DNA of 31,897 bases. Source: a virus. The notes below the pieces were generated by a model. The model saw nothing but the letters and a program-made list of their open reading frames with translations, made no database searches and was not told where the DNA came from. This document shows, piece by piece, positions 8,638 through 16,974 of the stretch. Each line of letters opens with the position of its first letter. The first letter of the stretch is position 1. Location: positions 1 to 31,897 of the IMG/VR virus record IMGVR_UViG_3300027749_000340; one strand, 5' to 3'. The translations under genes were made by a program, and so were the position numbers.

Positions 8638-8861
8638 TGCTACCTACCTCACAGACACAGCCTTATCCGCAGTCTGAATTCCTTGAAGCAAATACCAATC
8701 GTCCAACGAGGGCGTGGCAGCAATTCTTTATCAACCTGTTGAACTTCTCTAGTTCGATCAGCGCAAAACCCGGCAATGCTGTGTTGCCTAGCAAGCCTGC
8801 GGGCTTTATGAACGTCACGGTTAACGGTCAGCAGTTCAAAGTGCCGTACTACAACCAATGA
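8637..8861 (+). CDS. Small conserved protein after the tail hub
   Basis: 74 residues; the ATG overlaps the last base of the hub stop. The sequence has a Pro-rich start (SQTQPYPQSEFLEANTNRPT), a helix (RAWQQFFINLLNFSSSIS) and a short beta end. It occupies the place of the P22 needle or gp14 genes but is far too short for a gp26 needle and lacks its heptads. It may be a small tail accessory protein; the role is not assigned. Its stop overlaps the next start (ATGA). Confidence 0.6.
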   Translation: MLPTSQTQPYPQSEFLEANTNRPTRAWQQFFINLLNFSSSISAKPGNAVLPSKPAGFMNVTVNGQQFKVPYYNQ

Positions 8862-9292
8862 ACCTAATCATTAGCGAAACGCCAAGCCGTGAGCAGATAG
8901 ACCACCTGCAAGCAGAGATGGTCAAAATGCCGCAGGTTGAACTGCAAACGGATCATTACTTTGCGGGCGGGATGTATTGCCGTCGCGTATTCCGTCCGGC
9001 TGGCACGACGATTGTCGGCAAGGTTCATAAGAAGGCGCATATCTTTCTGTGTGCTGCTGGAGAAATAATTGCTTGGTCAGAAAAAGGCATGGTTACATTA
9101 AAGGCGGGCGATGTAGTGGAATCGCAACCCGGCACAAAGCGCGTGACGTATGCAGTCCAAGATTCTATTGGCATCACGATTCATCAAACCGATAAGACCG
9201 ATTTGGATGAGATCGAAGCCGAAATTATTGAGCCGGACGTAATGGCGCTGTATGACGCACGAAATCAGATTAAACAAGGACTAATATCATGA
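8858..9292 (+). CDS. Cupin-like phage protein in the tail cluster
   Basis: 144 residues. The middle resembles a small cupin barrel: GKVHKKAHIFLCAAGEIIAW, then LKAGDVVESQPGTKRVTYAV. These mirror the two cupin motifs (GX5HXHX3-4EX6G and GX5PXGX2HX3N), with the second histidine position replaced. The metal site may therefore be degenerate, and a structural role is possible. It lies between the hub and the ejection proteins, the place of P22 gp14, but similarity to gp14 was not established. It is coupled on both sides by ATGA overlaps. Confidence 0.6.
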   Translation: MNLIISETPSREQIDHLQAEMVKMPQVELQTDHYFAGGMYCRRVFRPAGTTIVGKVHKKAHIFLCAAGEIIAWSEKGMVTLKAGDVVESQPGTKRVTYAVQDSIGITIHQTDKTDLDEIEAEIIEPDVMALYDARNQIKQGLIS

Positions 9293-10074
9293 CATGGGTA
9301 ACTGCTGCTGTTATTGGTGGTAGCGCTGCGTTAAACGCTTACACAGGATCAAAGCAAGCTGATGCAGCTAAACAAGCAGCACAACAGCAAGCAGATGCTG
9401 CTGCTAATGCTCAACGCATTCAGCAAGAAGAGTTCAACCTTATCAACGAGCAACAGCGCCCACAACGTGAATTAGGCTACAAAGGTGTTAGTCAGATTTC
9501 GGACATGATGCCGTATCTGACAAAACAGTTTGGTGCTCAAGATTTGCAAGAAGGATTAGCACCTAACTATGACTTCATGCTTAAGCAAGGTCAAGACATT
9601 AACGCGGCTAGAGCAAACCTAGCTGGCGGTCTTGTTGGTGGCAATGCTTTGCAAGGGCTTAACCAGTTCACGCAAGATTACGCAAACAATGCGTATCAAA
9701 ATGCATTTACTAATTTTACAAATAATCAATCAAACATTTACAACCGTCTTGCTGGTATAGCAGGAATCGGACAGACTGCACAAAGCGCGGTTAATGCAGC
9801 AGGTTCTAACCTAGCAAATAACTTGTCTAGTCTTGGCGTAGGTGGTGCAGCAGCTACAGGGTCAGGCTTGATCGGCGCTGCCAATGCTTACAGTAATGCG
9901 GGCAGCAACATTGCCAATAACGCTACGTTAGCGTCGCTGATGTATAAACCTGCGGTTACGCCGCAAGGACAAACAATTACAAATCAAAGCGCTGTCGGTG
10001 CTGCTGGTGGACTTTCCGGGCTTCCTAGCGATTGGAGCAATGGCGGCACAGGCTTGCAACTGAAAACAGGTTAA
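9289..10074 (+). CDS. Ejection (DNA transfer) protein 1, P22 gp7 position
   Basis: 261 residues. It has a hydrophobic, Ala/Gly-rich N-terminus (WVTAAVIGGSAALNAYTGSK), then a Gln/Ala-rich coiled-coil segment (residues about 25-60), then low-complexity Asn/Ala/Gly sequence ending in GGTGLQLKTG. This composition is typical of the first of the three internal proteins that P22-like virions eject into the cell to span the envelope. It precedes two larger helical proteins in the gp7-gp20-gp16 order. The ATG overlaps the cupin-like stop. Confidence 0.75.
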   Translation: MTWVTAAVIGGSAALNAYTGSKQADAAKQAAQQQADAAANAQRIQQEEFNLINEQQRPQRELGYKGVSQISDMMPYLTKQFGAQDLQEGLAPNYDFMLKQGQDINAARANLAGGLVGGNALQGLNQFTQDYANNAYQNAFTNFTNNQSNIYNRLAGIAGIGQTAQSAVNAAGSNLANNLSSLGVGGAAATGSGLIGAANAYSNAGSNIANNATLASLMYKPAVTPQGQTITNQSAVGAAGGLSGLPSDWSNGGTGLQLKTG

Positions 10075-10083
10075 GGATAAATC

Positions 10084-11583
10084 ATGGCAGATTTTGGATT
10101 TAACACAAACATACCGCTAGGCGTACAGCCGCCTAAAAACAATCTTGCCGATATGGTTAACGCAGCATCGGGTTTGCAAAGCTATCAGCAAGCGCGGGAG
10201 ATGAACCCGATCCAGCTTGAAGCTGCACGTTTACAACTTCAGCAAGCGCAGCAGATAAATCCTTTGGAAGTGGAAGCAAAGAATTTAGCTGTTTCAAAAG
10301 CAAGGCAAACGCTGCCGTTTGAAGTCAAAGCAAGTGAGGCAACTTCAAGCACCGCACAATCGCAAGCTAATTCCGCGCAATTAAAATTGATGCACGAACA
10401 TCAAGGAAATTTTGCTCGTGAATCGTTGAAGCTATTAAATCGTCCTCAATTAAATGCGGAAGATATAGATGATTTTTTGGTTAAAACCATTAGAAATGCA
10501 GGCGGGAACGATCAAGTTATTGCACAGGCACGATCTGAAGTGCCAAAAACAGGAACGACGGCAGACCTAAAAGCATGGTTAGCAAGGCATTCACTTAATG
10601 CGTTAACTGCGGAAGCGCAAATAGAAAAAACGTTCCCATCGGCAGCTATGCAAAATCTTGGCGCAACGTCTGTGCCTATGACAATGGGAAGTCCGTTTCT
10701 TGCTGTCACGCCGCCGGGTACACCAGCAGGCCCAGCAAGCACAATGACTGTGCCGCCGACAGCTTTAGAAACGCCAACTGGCGGGGTTAACCCAATCACA
10801 AATTTGCCGCAAGTGATAGTAAGAGATGCGTTAGGAAGAACCACAGGTTTTCGTGATGTGCAACCCAGCGCAACTACCCCAACTGGGCCAATTACTCCAA
10901 CCATTCCGCAAAGTGAATCGCTTGAAACGGGAAAGGTTTATCAACAACAAATTATTGATGCAAGGGCGGCAGCACAACCTGCAAAAGTTGCATTAAACAA
11001 CATTGACACAGTTCTAAAGTATTTGCCATTAGCGGCAACGGGTAAGTTTTCAGAGGCACAGCAAGGCATTCAATCGGTACTAGGTTCAGTCTCAGGAAAC
11101 AATGCAGCAGAATTAGCCGCATCTGCTAGAGACATTATCAGCAAAACTATTGAAGATTTGGCATTGAACAAAAATGCCGCGCTTGGCAATAAGTTTGCTG
11201 CTGATCTTGCAGCGGTACAAAAATCAATAGCTAGTGCAGAACGAAATCCAACGGCTATTAGATCGTCGATGGAACAACTGCGCCCGTTGTTGCAGCACGC
11301 ATACAACTATTCGCAAGGCTTGGATAAGGCAGTTTCAAGGAATCCAACGGCGCAATATGTTAAGCCGCAATTTGATGCTGCAATGAATGAAGCCTTTGAT
11401 ATGAAAGCAATGATGATGCTGAATGCTTATCAAGGCGGCAGCACAGATGGGCTAAAAAAATGGACGGCAGCAAACAAGGTAACCGTTCCCGAACAGCAAA
11501 AATTGTTTGGTCAGTTAGAGCGCTATAAGGCATTGGTTGATGGTGACTTGGGAAGATACAACACCCTTGCAGGAGCGCGTTAA
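10084..11583 (+). CDS. Ejection protein 2, P22 gp20 position
   Basis: 499 residues, largely helical and Gln/Ala-rich at the N-terminus (LEAARLQLQQAQQINPLEVE). A Pro/Thr-rich linker at about 200-275 (TPPGTPAGPASTMTVPPTAL) is followed by a long helical C-terminal half. There is no catalytic motif. It sits second in the three-gene ejection block with the RBS AAGGATAAATC, and the next gene follows 2 bases after its stop. Its role as an internal virion protein released during DNA entry is inferred from order and composition. Confidence 0.7.
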   Translation: MADFGFNTNIPLGVQPPKNNLADMVNAASGLQSYQQAREMNPIQLEAARLQLQQAQQINPLEVEAKNLAVSKARQTLPFEVKASEATSSTAQSQANSAQLKLMHEHQGNFARESLKLLNRPQLNAEDIDDFLVKTIRNAGGNDQVIAQARSEVPKTGTTADLKAWLARHSLNALTAEAQIEKTFPSAAMQNLGATSVPMTMGSPFLAVTPPGTPAGPASTMTVPPTALETPTGGVNPITNLPQVIVRDALGRTTGFRDVQPSATTPTGPITPTIPQSESLETGKVYQQQIIDARAAAQPAKVALNNIDTVLKYLPLAATGKFSEAQQGIQSVLGSVSGNNAAELAASARDIISKTIEDLALNKNAALGNKFAADLAAVQKSIASAERNPTAIRSSMEQLRPLLQHAYNYSQGLDKAVSRNPTAQYVKPQFDAAMNEAFDMKAMMMLNAYQGGSTDGLKKWTAANKVTVPEQQKLFGQLERYKALVDGDLGRYNTLAGAR

Positions 11584-11585
11584 TC

Positions 11586-13943
11586 ATGGCTGATGAATTT
11601 GACATCTCCGGTCTAGGAAAAGCGCTAGGTGTTAAAACTGCTGGAAAAAATGAGATCGAACGGCACGTTGTTGCTACTGATGCAGAAGCTGAAGCATTAG
11701 CTAAAAAGCTGGCAGCAGAGAAAAGAAATTTTACTGTTAGCGTACAGCCGACACAGGGTGACTTCAACCTTGAGGGGCTTAGAGGTGCGTTAGGTGTCAA
11801 TCCTGCTGCTGTGACCGCTGCGCCTGTTGCTGAAACAACTGCTGCACCTGCTGCGGTGACTGCTGCCGCGCCTGCTAGAGCGCAGTTTGCTCCTGTCTCA
11901 TCGTTTGTTGCACCTAGTCCATCCAATCAAGCAATCGCATCGACGATTGAATCCATACCGGGCGTGCGTGAAATTGGCGCTGCCGGTTTAGCTGCCGGTG
12001 CAATTATCTCAAAAAGCATGAGTGGCATTCAGCAGCTAGTGGGACGATATTTCCCCGGACTATCTGAAGAACGGCGCAATGCTATAGCGCAGAACGCAGC
12101 GCAAAACATAGCAAAGACCGAGGCAGCAGTAAAGCCAGCAGAGGAACAATATCCTGTTGCAACAACTATTGGTGAGGTTGGTGGTTTCTTATTAAACCCT
12201 GCAAACAAGTTAGTGCCGGGATTTGGCCCTGCAACCGGAATAATTGGGGCTGGTACAAAAGCGGCAGCGCAAGGTGCTATTGCAAACCCGTTGACTACGC
12301 CAGCAACTAGCGAGACTGTACCCTTTGAGACTGAGAAGCTGAATCAAGCGCTTACAGGCGCGGCTGGCGGTGCGTTGCTTGGGCCTGCTTTGCACGTTGC
12401 TGCCAATACGTTAGGTCGAGGCATTGATGCCGTTAGACAGCGTTTTGGCAACATGATCCCTAACGAAAGACTCCAAGATAACGCCATTCAAGTCATTCAA
12501 TCTGCGGGCATTGATCCTAGCAAAGTCTCTCCAGTTTTTTTTAATGGATTAGTAGACCAAGCCAAAAATGCCCTCAAAACTGGCGATGTGCAAGGATTTA
12601 AAAACTTTGCTGTTCGATACTCAGAAGCATCAAATCTGCCTGTGCCTGTGCCTATGCTTCGTGGTCAGGTAACACGTGACCCAATGCAATATGCTGTTGA
12701 GCAAAACCTAAAAGGTTTGCAAGGGGTTGGCGAGCCAATTCAAGAAGTAATGACAAAAGCAAACACAGCATTATTTCAAAACTTTGATGCACTTGGTGCA
12801 AAAAAAGGTCAAGACATAACGACTAGCGGCGATACATTACGCGGTGCGTTGTTGAAAGTTGACGAATCCGAAGCGGCAAAGGTACGTGATGCGTACGCGG
12901 CTTATAGAAACTCAACTGGCAAAGATATTCCAATATCACTTCAAGGTTTGTCACAAGATTATGCACGAATAGTGCATGATTTTGGACGCAGCATGATACC
13001 CGAAGGTGTAAGAAACAACATGGAATCTTTAGGATTGTTGCGAGGAAAACAAAACAAACTTGTTACCATTGACGATGCTGAAGCATTAATAAAAAATATT
13101 AACTCAATTCGTGATCCAAGCAAGCAAGAAAAAAGTACGTTAACTGCGCTTAGTGACCTTCATCGTTCAATACAAAACGCAATTAATGAGGCAAGCGCAA
13201 ACTTGCCCGGTCAAGCTGGCGCTGCGGCAAAAGAAGCAAGGGCAGCAGCAAGCAAAAGGTTTACAACCATTGAAAGCATCCCAGCTTTAAAAGATGCGTT
13301 AGATGGCAAAGAACCGGATAAATTTATTAGAAAACATATTTTGACTGGTAATGTTGATGAAATTTCTAGAATGCAAAAGTATTTGCAAGAACATAATCCT
13401 AAAGCATTACAACAATTACAATACGATGTAATAAGTCATATTAAACAAAAAGTAATGGGAAACAAAGGTGAAGATAACGCATTATTTAAAAATGAAACAA
13501 TGAGGGATTTTGTTGGCGATAAAACTGAATCATTGGCAAGGCTCAAACGATTTTTGTCGCCAGAACAATTAAGTACGTTGCGACAAATGAATCGTGTTGC
13601 AGAAAATATATATGTTGAGCCAATAGCAAGCGCAATAAACAGATCAAACACAACGGTGCAAGCTGCTAATTTAGTTCAAAGTGTTGTGAACTCAGGCGCA
13701 ATAAATGATATTGCTTCGATGATTGCTACTGCAAAACTTCCATACATTGCGCCGTTAGGGCAAAGATTGCTAGGCGCAAATCAGTCTGTTAGAGGCGCAG
13801 AATTGGTTAAACAAGCTATCGAACCAACAGCAAGACCAAGAACTGAAATCAAAACTTTTATCAAGCCGGGAGTTGCGGGCGCTGGTGCAATCACTGCGGC
13901 AACGCGACAAAGTAACATCCAAAACGAACAGCAAAACCAATAA
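11586..13943 (+). CDS. Ejection protein 3, P22 gp16 position
   Basis: 785 residues and the largest ejection protein. The N-terminus holds a repeated short motif (FDISGLGKALGV, residues 5-16; FNLEGLRGALGV, residues 60-71). A Pro/Ala-rich linker follows to about residue 115, then Gly/Ala-rich segments that could insert in membranes (IGAAGLAAGAIISKSM; ALTGAAGGALLGPALHVAAN). The long C-terminal part is helical. No transglycosylase motif was seen. Third position in the block and its length relative to P22 gp16 (609 residues) support an envelope-crossing role. The codon pattern turns more AT-rich in the second half (about 12900-13700). Confidence 0.7.
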   Translation: MADEFDISGLGKALGVKTAGKNEIERHVVATDAEAEALAKKLAAEKRNFTVSVQPTQGDFNLEGLRGALGVNPAAVTAAPVAETTAAPAAVTAAAPARAQFAPVSSFVAPSPSNQAIASTIESIPGVREIGAAGLAAGAIISKSMSGIQQLVGRYFPGLSEERRNAIAQNAAQNIAKTEAAVKPAEEQYPVATTIGEVGGFLLNPANKLVPGFGPATGIIGAGTKAAAQGAIANPLTTPATSETVPFETEKLNQALTGAAGGALLGPALHVAANTLGRGIDAVRQRFGNMIPNERLQDNAIQVIQSAGIDPSKVSPVFFNGLVDQAKNALKTGDVQGFKNFAVRYSEASNLPVPVPMLRGQVTRDPMQYAVEQNLKGLQGVGEPIQEVMTKANTALFQNFDALGAKKGQDITTSGDTLRGALLKVDESEAAKVRDAYAAYRNSTGKDIPISLQGLSQDYARIVHDFGRSMIPEGVRNNMESLGLLRGKQNKLVTIDDAEALIKNINSIRDPSKQEKSTLTALSDLHRSIQNAINEASANLPGQAGAAAKEARAAASKRFTTIESIPALKDALDGKEPDKFIRKHILTGNVDEISRMQKYLQEHNPKALQQLQYDVISHIKQKVMGNKGEDNALFKNETMRDFVGDKTESLARLKRFLSPEQLSTLRQMNRVAENIYVEPIASAINRSNTTVQAANLVQSVVNSGAINDIASMIATAKLPYIAPLGQRLLGANQSVRGAELVKQAIEPTARPRTEIKTFIKPGVAGAGAITAATRQSNIQNEQQNQ

Positions 13944-13952
13944 GGACTAACT

Positions 13953-14678
13953 ATGTCAGTCAACCTATCCCCTATCGGCAACGGGTTTCAGTTCCTCACT
14001 AACGCAGGAACTCCCCTATCCGGTGGCTTGATCTACACGTATCAAGCAGGTTCTAGCACGCCTCTAGCGACGTATACCGACAACAGCGGCAACGTGGCTA
14101 ACGCTAACCCTATTGTTCTCGGTAGCGATGGTCGCCCTGCCACTGAGATATGGATGACCTACGGCTATAACTATAAGTTTGTGCTAAAGGATTCGACGGG
14201 TTCGCTGATTCAGACTTACGACAACTTGTACGGCATTCTAGGCACTATTCCGGCATCGTCGCCAACCTTGCCATCAGGCGTGATTGTTTTATGGTCGGGC
14301 GCTACTGGCTCGATTCCGTCCGGCTATTACCTGTGCGATGGTTCTAACGGCACTCCCGATCTTCGCAATCGTTTCCTTGTAGGCGCAGGTTCTACCTATG
14401 CGGTTGCAGCTACTGGCGGCTCGACGGATGCGGTGGTAGTTAGCCACACCCACACAGCGACAGCAGTGGATGCAGGACACACGCATAGCTACGTTGCAGG
14501 TCAAGGCAGCATCAATGCAGGCGGTGGTGCAGCACTGCAAACCACTGGCGCATCGACTACTTACACAACGGGATCAGGCACAGCAAACGTCACGGTGACT
14601 AACGCATCGACTGGTGTCAGTGCGACCAACGCTAACCTGCCTCCGTACTACGCCCTCGCGTACATTATGAAGTCGTAG
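13953..14678 (+). CDS. Tail fibre with virion-binding-like N-terminus and phage collar domain
   Basis: 241 residues. Residues 1-95 (NGFQFLTNAGTPLSGGLIYT, then ATYTDNSGNVANANPIVLGS, then YKFVLKDSTGSLIQTYDNLY) have the layout of P22 tailspike head-binding domains. Residues about 108-241 form a phage tail-collar domain: PSGYYLCDGSNGTPDLRNRF, then a His-rich loop (SHTHTATAVDAGHTHSY) and the end NLPPYYALAYIMKS. The THT/HTHS histidines resemble metal-binding sites seen in T4 fibre tips. It occupies the gp9 (tailspike) position after gp16 but shows no enzymatic domain, so it probably binds the receptor without cutting it. Confidence 0.8.
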   Translation: MSVNLSPIGNGFQFLTNAGTPLSGGLIYTYQAGSSTPLATYTDNSGNVANANPIVLGSDGRPATEIWMTYGYNYKFVLKDSTGSLIQTYDNLYGILGTIPASSPTLPSGVIVLWSGATGSIPSGYYLCDGSNGTPDLRNRFLVGAGSTYAVAATGGSTDAVVVSHTHTATAVDAGHTHSYVAGQGSINAGGGAALQTTGASTTYTTGSGTANVTVTNASTGVSATNANLPPYYALAYIMKS

Positions 14679-14680
14679 TC

Positions 14681-14842
14681 ATGGAAGATATGGATACCCG
14701 GTTGTCTGTGCATGAGGCGGTCTGCGCGGAGCGTTGGAAAGAAACCATCCTCCGCATTAAACGCATAGAAAGCATCGGCATTGCCTGTGCTGGCGCAATT
14801 ATTCTTTTGTTGCTGCACTTAGTGACAAAAACAGGGGGCTAA
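14681..14842 (+). CDS. Small single-TM protein of the lysis block
   Basis: 53 residues. A charged N-terminal helix (RLSVHEAVCAERWKETILRI) is followed by one membrane segment (IGIACAGAIILLLLHLV) and a short basic tail. The design matches XhlA-like haemolysin or holin-partner proteins. ATG 14681 lies 2 bases after the fibre stop. It opens a block of membrane proteins that ends with the muramidase, so a lysis role is likely but not shown. Confidence 0.62.
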   Translation: MEDMDTRLSVHEAVCAERWKETILRIKRIESIGIACAGAIILLLLHLVTKTGG

Positions 14843-14846
14843 ATGA

Positions 14847-15380
14847 ATGATAGACCCGATCACTATTGGAGCAGCCTTTGCACTAGCTAAGACTAGCGTT
14901 GGCTTCGTCAAGGAAGCGATCAACCTTGGGCATGAGATCAAAGATTGTTACGACGATCTCAGCAAGTTTTTCAAGGCTCAAGGGCAGATTGAGAAAGCTG
15001 CTAAAGAGGTTGAGGTACTAAAGACTCAGCCTAAATCTGACGATCCGAAGCAAGCAGCAGCGCAAGAAAGCGTCTTGTCGCAAGCATTCACGATTGTGAT
15101 GCAGCGCAAGCAGATGCGCGAGTTTGAACGTGAACTGCGGGATATGTTTGCACTCAAGGGCGAGATGGATTTGTATGCCGAACTCTGTGCAGAGCGCGAC
15201 AGAATCAGCGGCGAGCAAGACGCAGAAAATCGAGAAGCAATCCGCAAAGCTAGGCTGGCTAAAGACCGAGCAGCAAGGAAGAAACAAGAACAGGAAGAAC
15301 TGCTAATGACAGCAGGAATCTTTGTGGTTCTAGGCATTGGCGGCATCATCATTTTTGTAGCAATTTACTACAGAGGCTAA
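14847..15380 (+). CDS. Coiled-coil protein with C-terminal membrane anchor, lysis block
   Basis: 177 residues. It has a mildly hydrophobic N-terminus (MIDPITIGAAFALAKTSVGF), then about 110 residues of highly charged coiled coil (FERELRDMFALKGEMDLYAE; RKARLAKDRAARKKQEQEEL). One clear membrane segment lies near the end (LLMTAGIFVVLGIGGIIIFV). Related proteins beginning MIDPIT occur in T4-like and other environmental phages near structural genes. Here it sits in the lysis block. Spanin-like or assembly roles are both possible; the anchor is C-terminal, unlike classical Rz. Confidence 0.6.
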   Translation: MIDPITIGAAFALAKTSVGFVKEAINLGHEIKDCYDDLSKFFKAQGQIEKAAKEVEVLKTQPKSDDPKQAAAQESVLSQAFTIVMQRKQMREFERELRDMFALKGEMDLYAELCAERDRISGEQDAENREAIRKARLAKDRAARKKQEQEELLMTAGIFVVLGIGGIIIFVAIYYRG

Positions 15381-15382
15381 CT

Positions 15383-15775
15383 ATGTTTCCACTAGGCGCA
15401 GTCTTAGACATTGGCAGCAAGATACTCGACAAGGTATTTCCTGATCCTGCGGCGGCTGAAGCTGCAAAGCTAAAGCTGTTAGAAATGCAGCAAAACGGCG
15501 AACTGGCGGCATTGAATGCTGACGTGTCAGAGCAGCACGAACTGACCGACCGGCTTAAAGCGGATATGTCCTCGGATTCGTGGCTGTCTAAAAACATCCG
15601 ACCGACCACATTGATTTTCATCCTTGTCACCTATACCGTGTTCGGACTTATGTCAGCATGGGATATCGAGGTAAACAAGGAATACGTGCAACTGTTGGGC
15701 CAATGGGGAATGCTAATCATGTCCTTTTATTTCGGCGGCAGGACGTTAGAGAAAATTATGAGCGTTAAGAAATGA
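15383..15775 (+). CDS. Holin, 3-TM (gene-transfer-agent type) family
   Basis: 130 residues. An amphipathic N-terminus (LDIGSKILDKVFPDPAAAEA) is followed by a charged helix. A conserved block, SSDSWLSKNIRPTTLIFILV, leads into a membrane segment (74-93), and a second one follows (108-118) before GGRTLEKIM. The WLSKNIRPTTL and FGGRTLEK signatures are those of the 3-TM holin family first noted in gene transfer agents. It would form the inner-membrane lesion that releases the muramidase encoded 218 bases downstream. Its TGA overlaps the next ATG. Confidence 0.8.
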   Translation: MFPLGAVLDIGSKILDKVFPDPAAAEAAKLKLLEMQQNGELAALNADVSEQHELTDRLKADMSSDSWLSKNIRPTTLIFILVTYTVFGLMSAWDIEVNKEYVQLLGQWGMLIMSFYFGGRTLEKIMSVKK

Positions 15776-15996
15776 GAGAGAAAACGATCTGTTTCGTGAC
15801 GATTCTTGTCAGCATCACGCTGTCGCTGGTCATGATATCAATGGTGGGTGTGTTTCTAGTTGGCTTATTCATGCCTAACAGCATCATCAATAACGACGAT
15901 GTATTCAAGATTATCGGCCCATCGTTTCAAACCATTGTGGGTGGCTTTATAGGCATCCTAGCCGCAGTCAAAGTCACGGAGCGTATTGAGAAATGA
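15772..15996 (+). CDS. Small two-TM membrane protein (second holin or antiholin candidate)
   Basis: 74 residues with two strong membrane segments (CFVTILVSITLSLVMISMVG, with the run continuing to FLVGLF; and IVGGFIGILAAVKV), joined by a short polar loop, and a charged tail TERIEK. It overlaps the holin stop (ATGA) and the muramidase start, so all three are co-translated. Position and topology suit an antiholin or second holin; no family was recognised. Confidence 0.65.
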   Translation: MREKTICFVTILVSITLSLVMISMVGVFLVGLFMPNSIINNDDVFKIIGPSFQTIVGGFIGILAAVKVTERIEK

Positions 15997-16517
15997 AGGC
16001 TAACTGGGAAGCTGCATTCGCTCATGTCATCCAGTCTGAGGGCGGCTACGTCAACGATCCGCACGACAAAGGTGGCGAGACTAATCTAGGTGTGACGCGC
16101 ATAGCATGGGGCGAGTATCTAGGCCGCGCAATCATGGATGGCGAGATGCACGCGCTAACGGTTGAGGCTGTAAAGCCGTTCTATAAGCGCCAATACTGGG
16201 ATCGCTGCCGGTGCGACGACTTGCCCGCAGGCGTGGACTACGCGGTATTTGATTTCGCTGTGAACGCCGGAACAGGCATGGCTGCTAAGTTTCTACAGCG
16301 TGCGGTAGACACAAAAGACGATGGCGCTATCGGTGCGGGTACGTTAGCTGCGGTATCTAATCATCAGCCTAGCCAAATCCTAGAGCGATTCTCGGATCAG
16401 AAAGAGGCTTTTTATCAGGGCATAGTATCCCGGCATCCCGAACAATCTAAGTTTCTAAAGGGTTGGTTAAGCCGGGTTGAGGCAGTCGAAAAAGCTGCTA
16501 ACACTATGCTGGCGTAA
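15993..16517 (+). CDS. Endolysin, GH108-type N-acetylmuramidase
   Basis: 174 residues. The N-terminal catalytic domain has the family signature VIQSEGGYVNDPHDKGGETN followed by GVT; Glu16 in SEGGY is the expected catalytic acid. The C-terminal part (YAVFDFAVNAGTGMAAKFLQ and the following helices) matches the peptidoglycan-binding domain usually paired with GH108. It cuts the glycan backbone of peptidoglycan. No signal peptide is seen, so release through the holin is expected. It is the last rightward gene. Its final 14 bases overlap the end of the opposing gene at 16504. Confidence 0.9.
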   Translation: MKANWEAAFAHVIQSEGGYVNDPHDKGGETNLGVTRIAWGEYLGRAIMDGEMHALTVEAVKPFYKRQYWDRCRCDDLPAGVDYAVFDFAVNAGTGMAAKFLQRAVDTKDDGAIGAGTLAAVSNHQPSQILERFSDQKEAFYQGIVSRHPEQSKFLKGWLSRVEAVEKAANTMLA

Positions 16518-16665
16518 CTTTCTTACCGAAGGCAGCGGTTAGCTGCTGCTCGGTAGGTTCACGCTGTTGCGTCTTAGGGCACGATCTGATCTTGCACCAC
16601 ATGACATTATCGCCCTTTCGGAAAGCAACGTCACAAACCTTGCACCGTTCATAGTTTTCCATCAT
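16504..16665 (-). CDS. Tiny Cys-rich (zinc-ribbon-like) protein
   Basis: 53 residues. Four cysteines are arranged as CxxC-x12-CxxxxC (ERCKVCDVAFRKGDNVMWCK, then IRSC), which suggests a small zinc-binding knuckle. It starts at a double ATG (16665/16662) inside the end of the previous leftward gene and stops at TAG 16504-16506, inside the muramidase gene on the other strand. The chain of overlaps supports it as a real gene. Function unknown. Confidence 0.6.
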   Translation of the reverse strand: MMENYERCKVCDVAFRKGDNVMWCKIRSCPKTQQREPTEQQLTAAFGKKVTPA

Positions 16666-16828
16666 CGTCTTTCATCTGATAAATACAAAAAAGTTTCAGC
16701 GATGAGGCGGTTTTGACGATCTCATCCGCTAGATCACACGCCTTTGCCCAGTCCTTTGCAAGCAGCGCATAGTGCGCGTTTTGGCGCAGTCGCGCAATTT
16801 CGATAATGCCTTCAGCGTAGTCCATCAT
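16649..16828 (-). CDS. Small helical hypothetical protein
   Basis: 59 residues (MMDYAEGIIEIARLRQNAHY ... DLADEIVKTASSLKLFCIYQ), mainly helical and amphipathic. It starts by ATGATG overlap with the stop of the preceding leftward gene at 16825 and overlaps the following gene by 17 bases. The tight packing supports translation; the function is not recognised. Confidence 0.55.
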   Translation of the reverse strand: MMDYAEGIIEIARLRQNAHYALLAKDWAKACDLADEIVKTASSLKLFCIYQMKDDDGKL

Positions 16829-16974
16829 AGTAATTTCCCAAATAAAAGTCCGAGTAAGAATCCTGACAAAATGCCGGTCACCAAGCCTTGCTGAATGGCG
16901 CTTTTACGATGGCGCTCGACAAGCTGCTCAAGCGCATCAGGCTGTAGCGTCTTGATGTATTCGCGGTCAAACAT
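16825..16974 (-). CDS. Tiny membrane protein, C-terminal TM
   Basis: 49 residues: a charged helix (KTLQPDALEQLVERHRKSAI) then one Gly/Leu-rich membrane segment at the end (LVTGILSGFLLGLLFGKLL). It overlaps its neighbours on both sides (starts within the previous gene, stop in an ATGATG overlap). This is a tail-anchored topology. Its place in the early left operon suggests a host-membrane function rather than lysis; that is inference. Confidence 0.58.
   Translation of the reverse strand: MFDREYIKTLQPDALEQLVERHRKSAIQQGLVTGILSGFLLGLLFGKLL

Noticed and set aside
11360-11926. 188-residue antisense frame across ejection genes 2 and 3
   Set aside because: Ala/Thr-biased shadow of the real genes, no leader and no protein family pattern.
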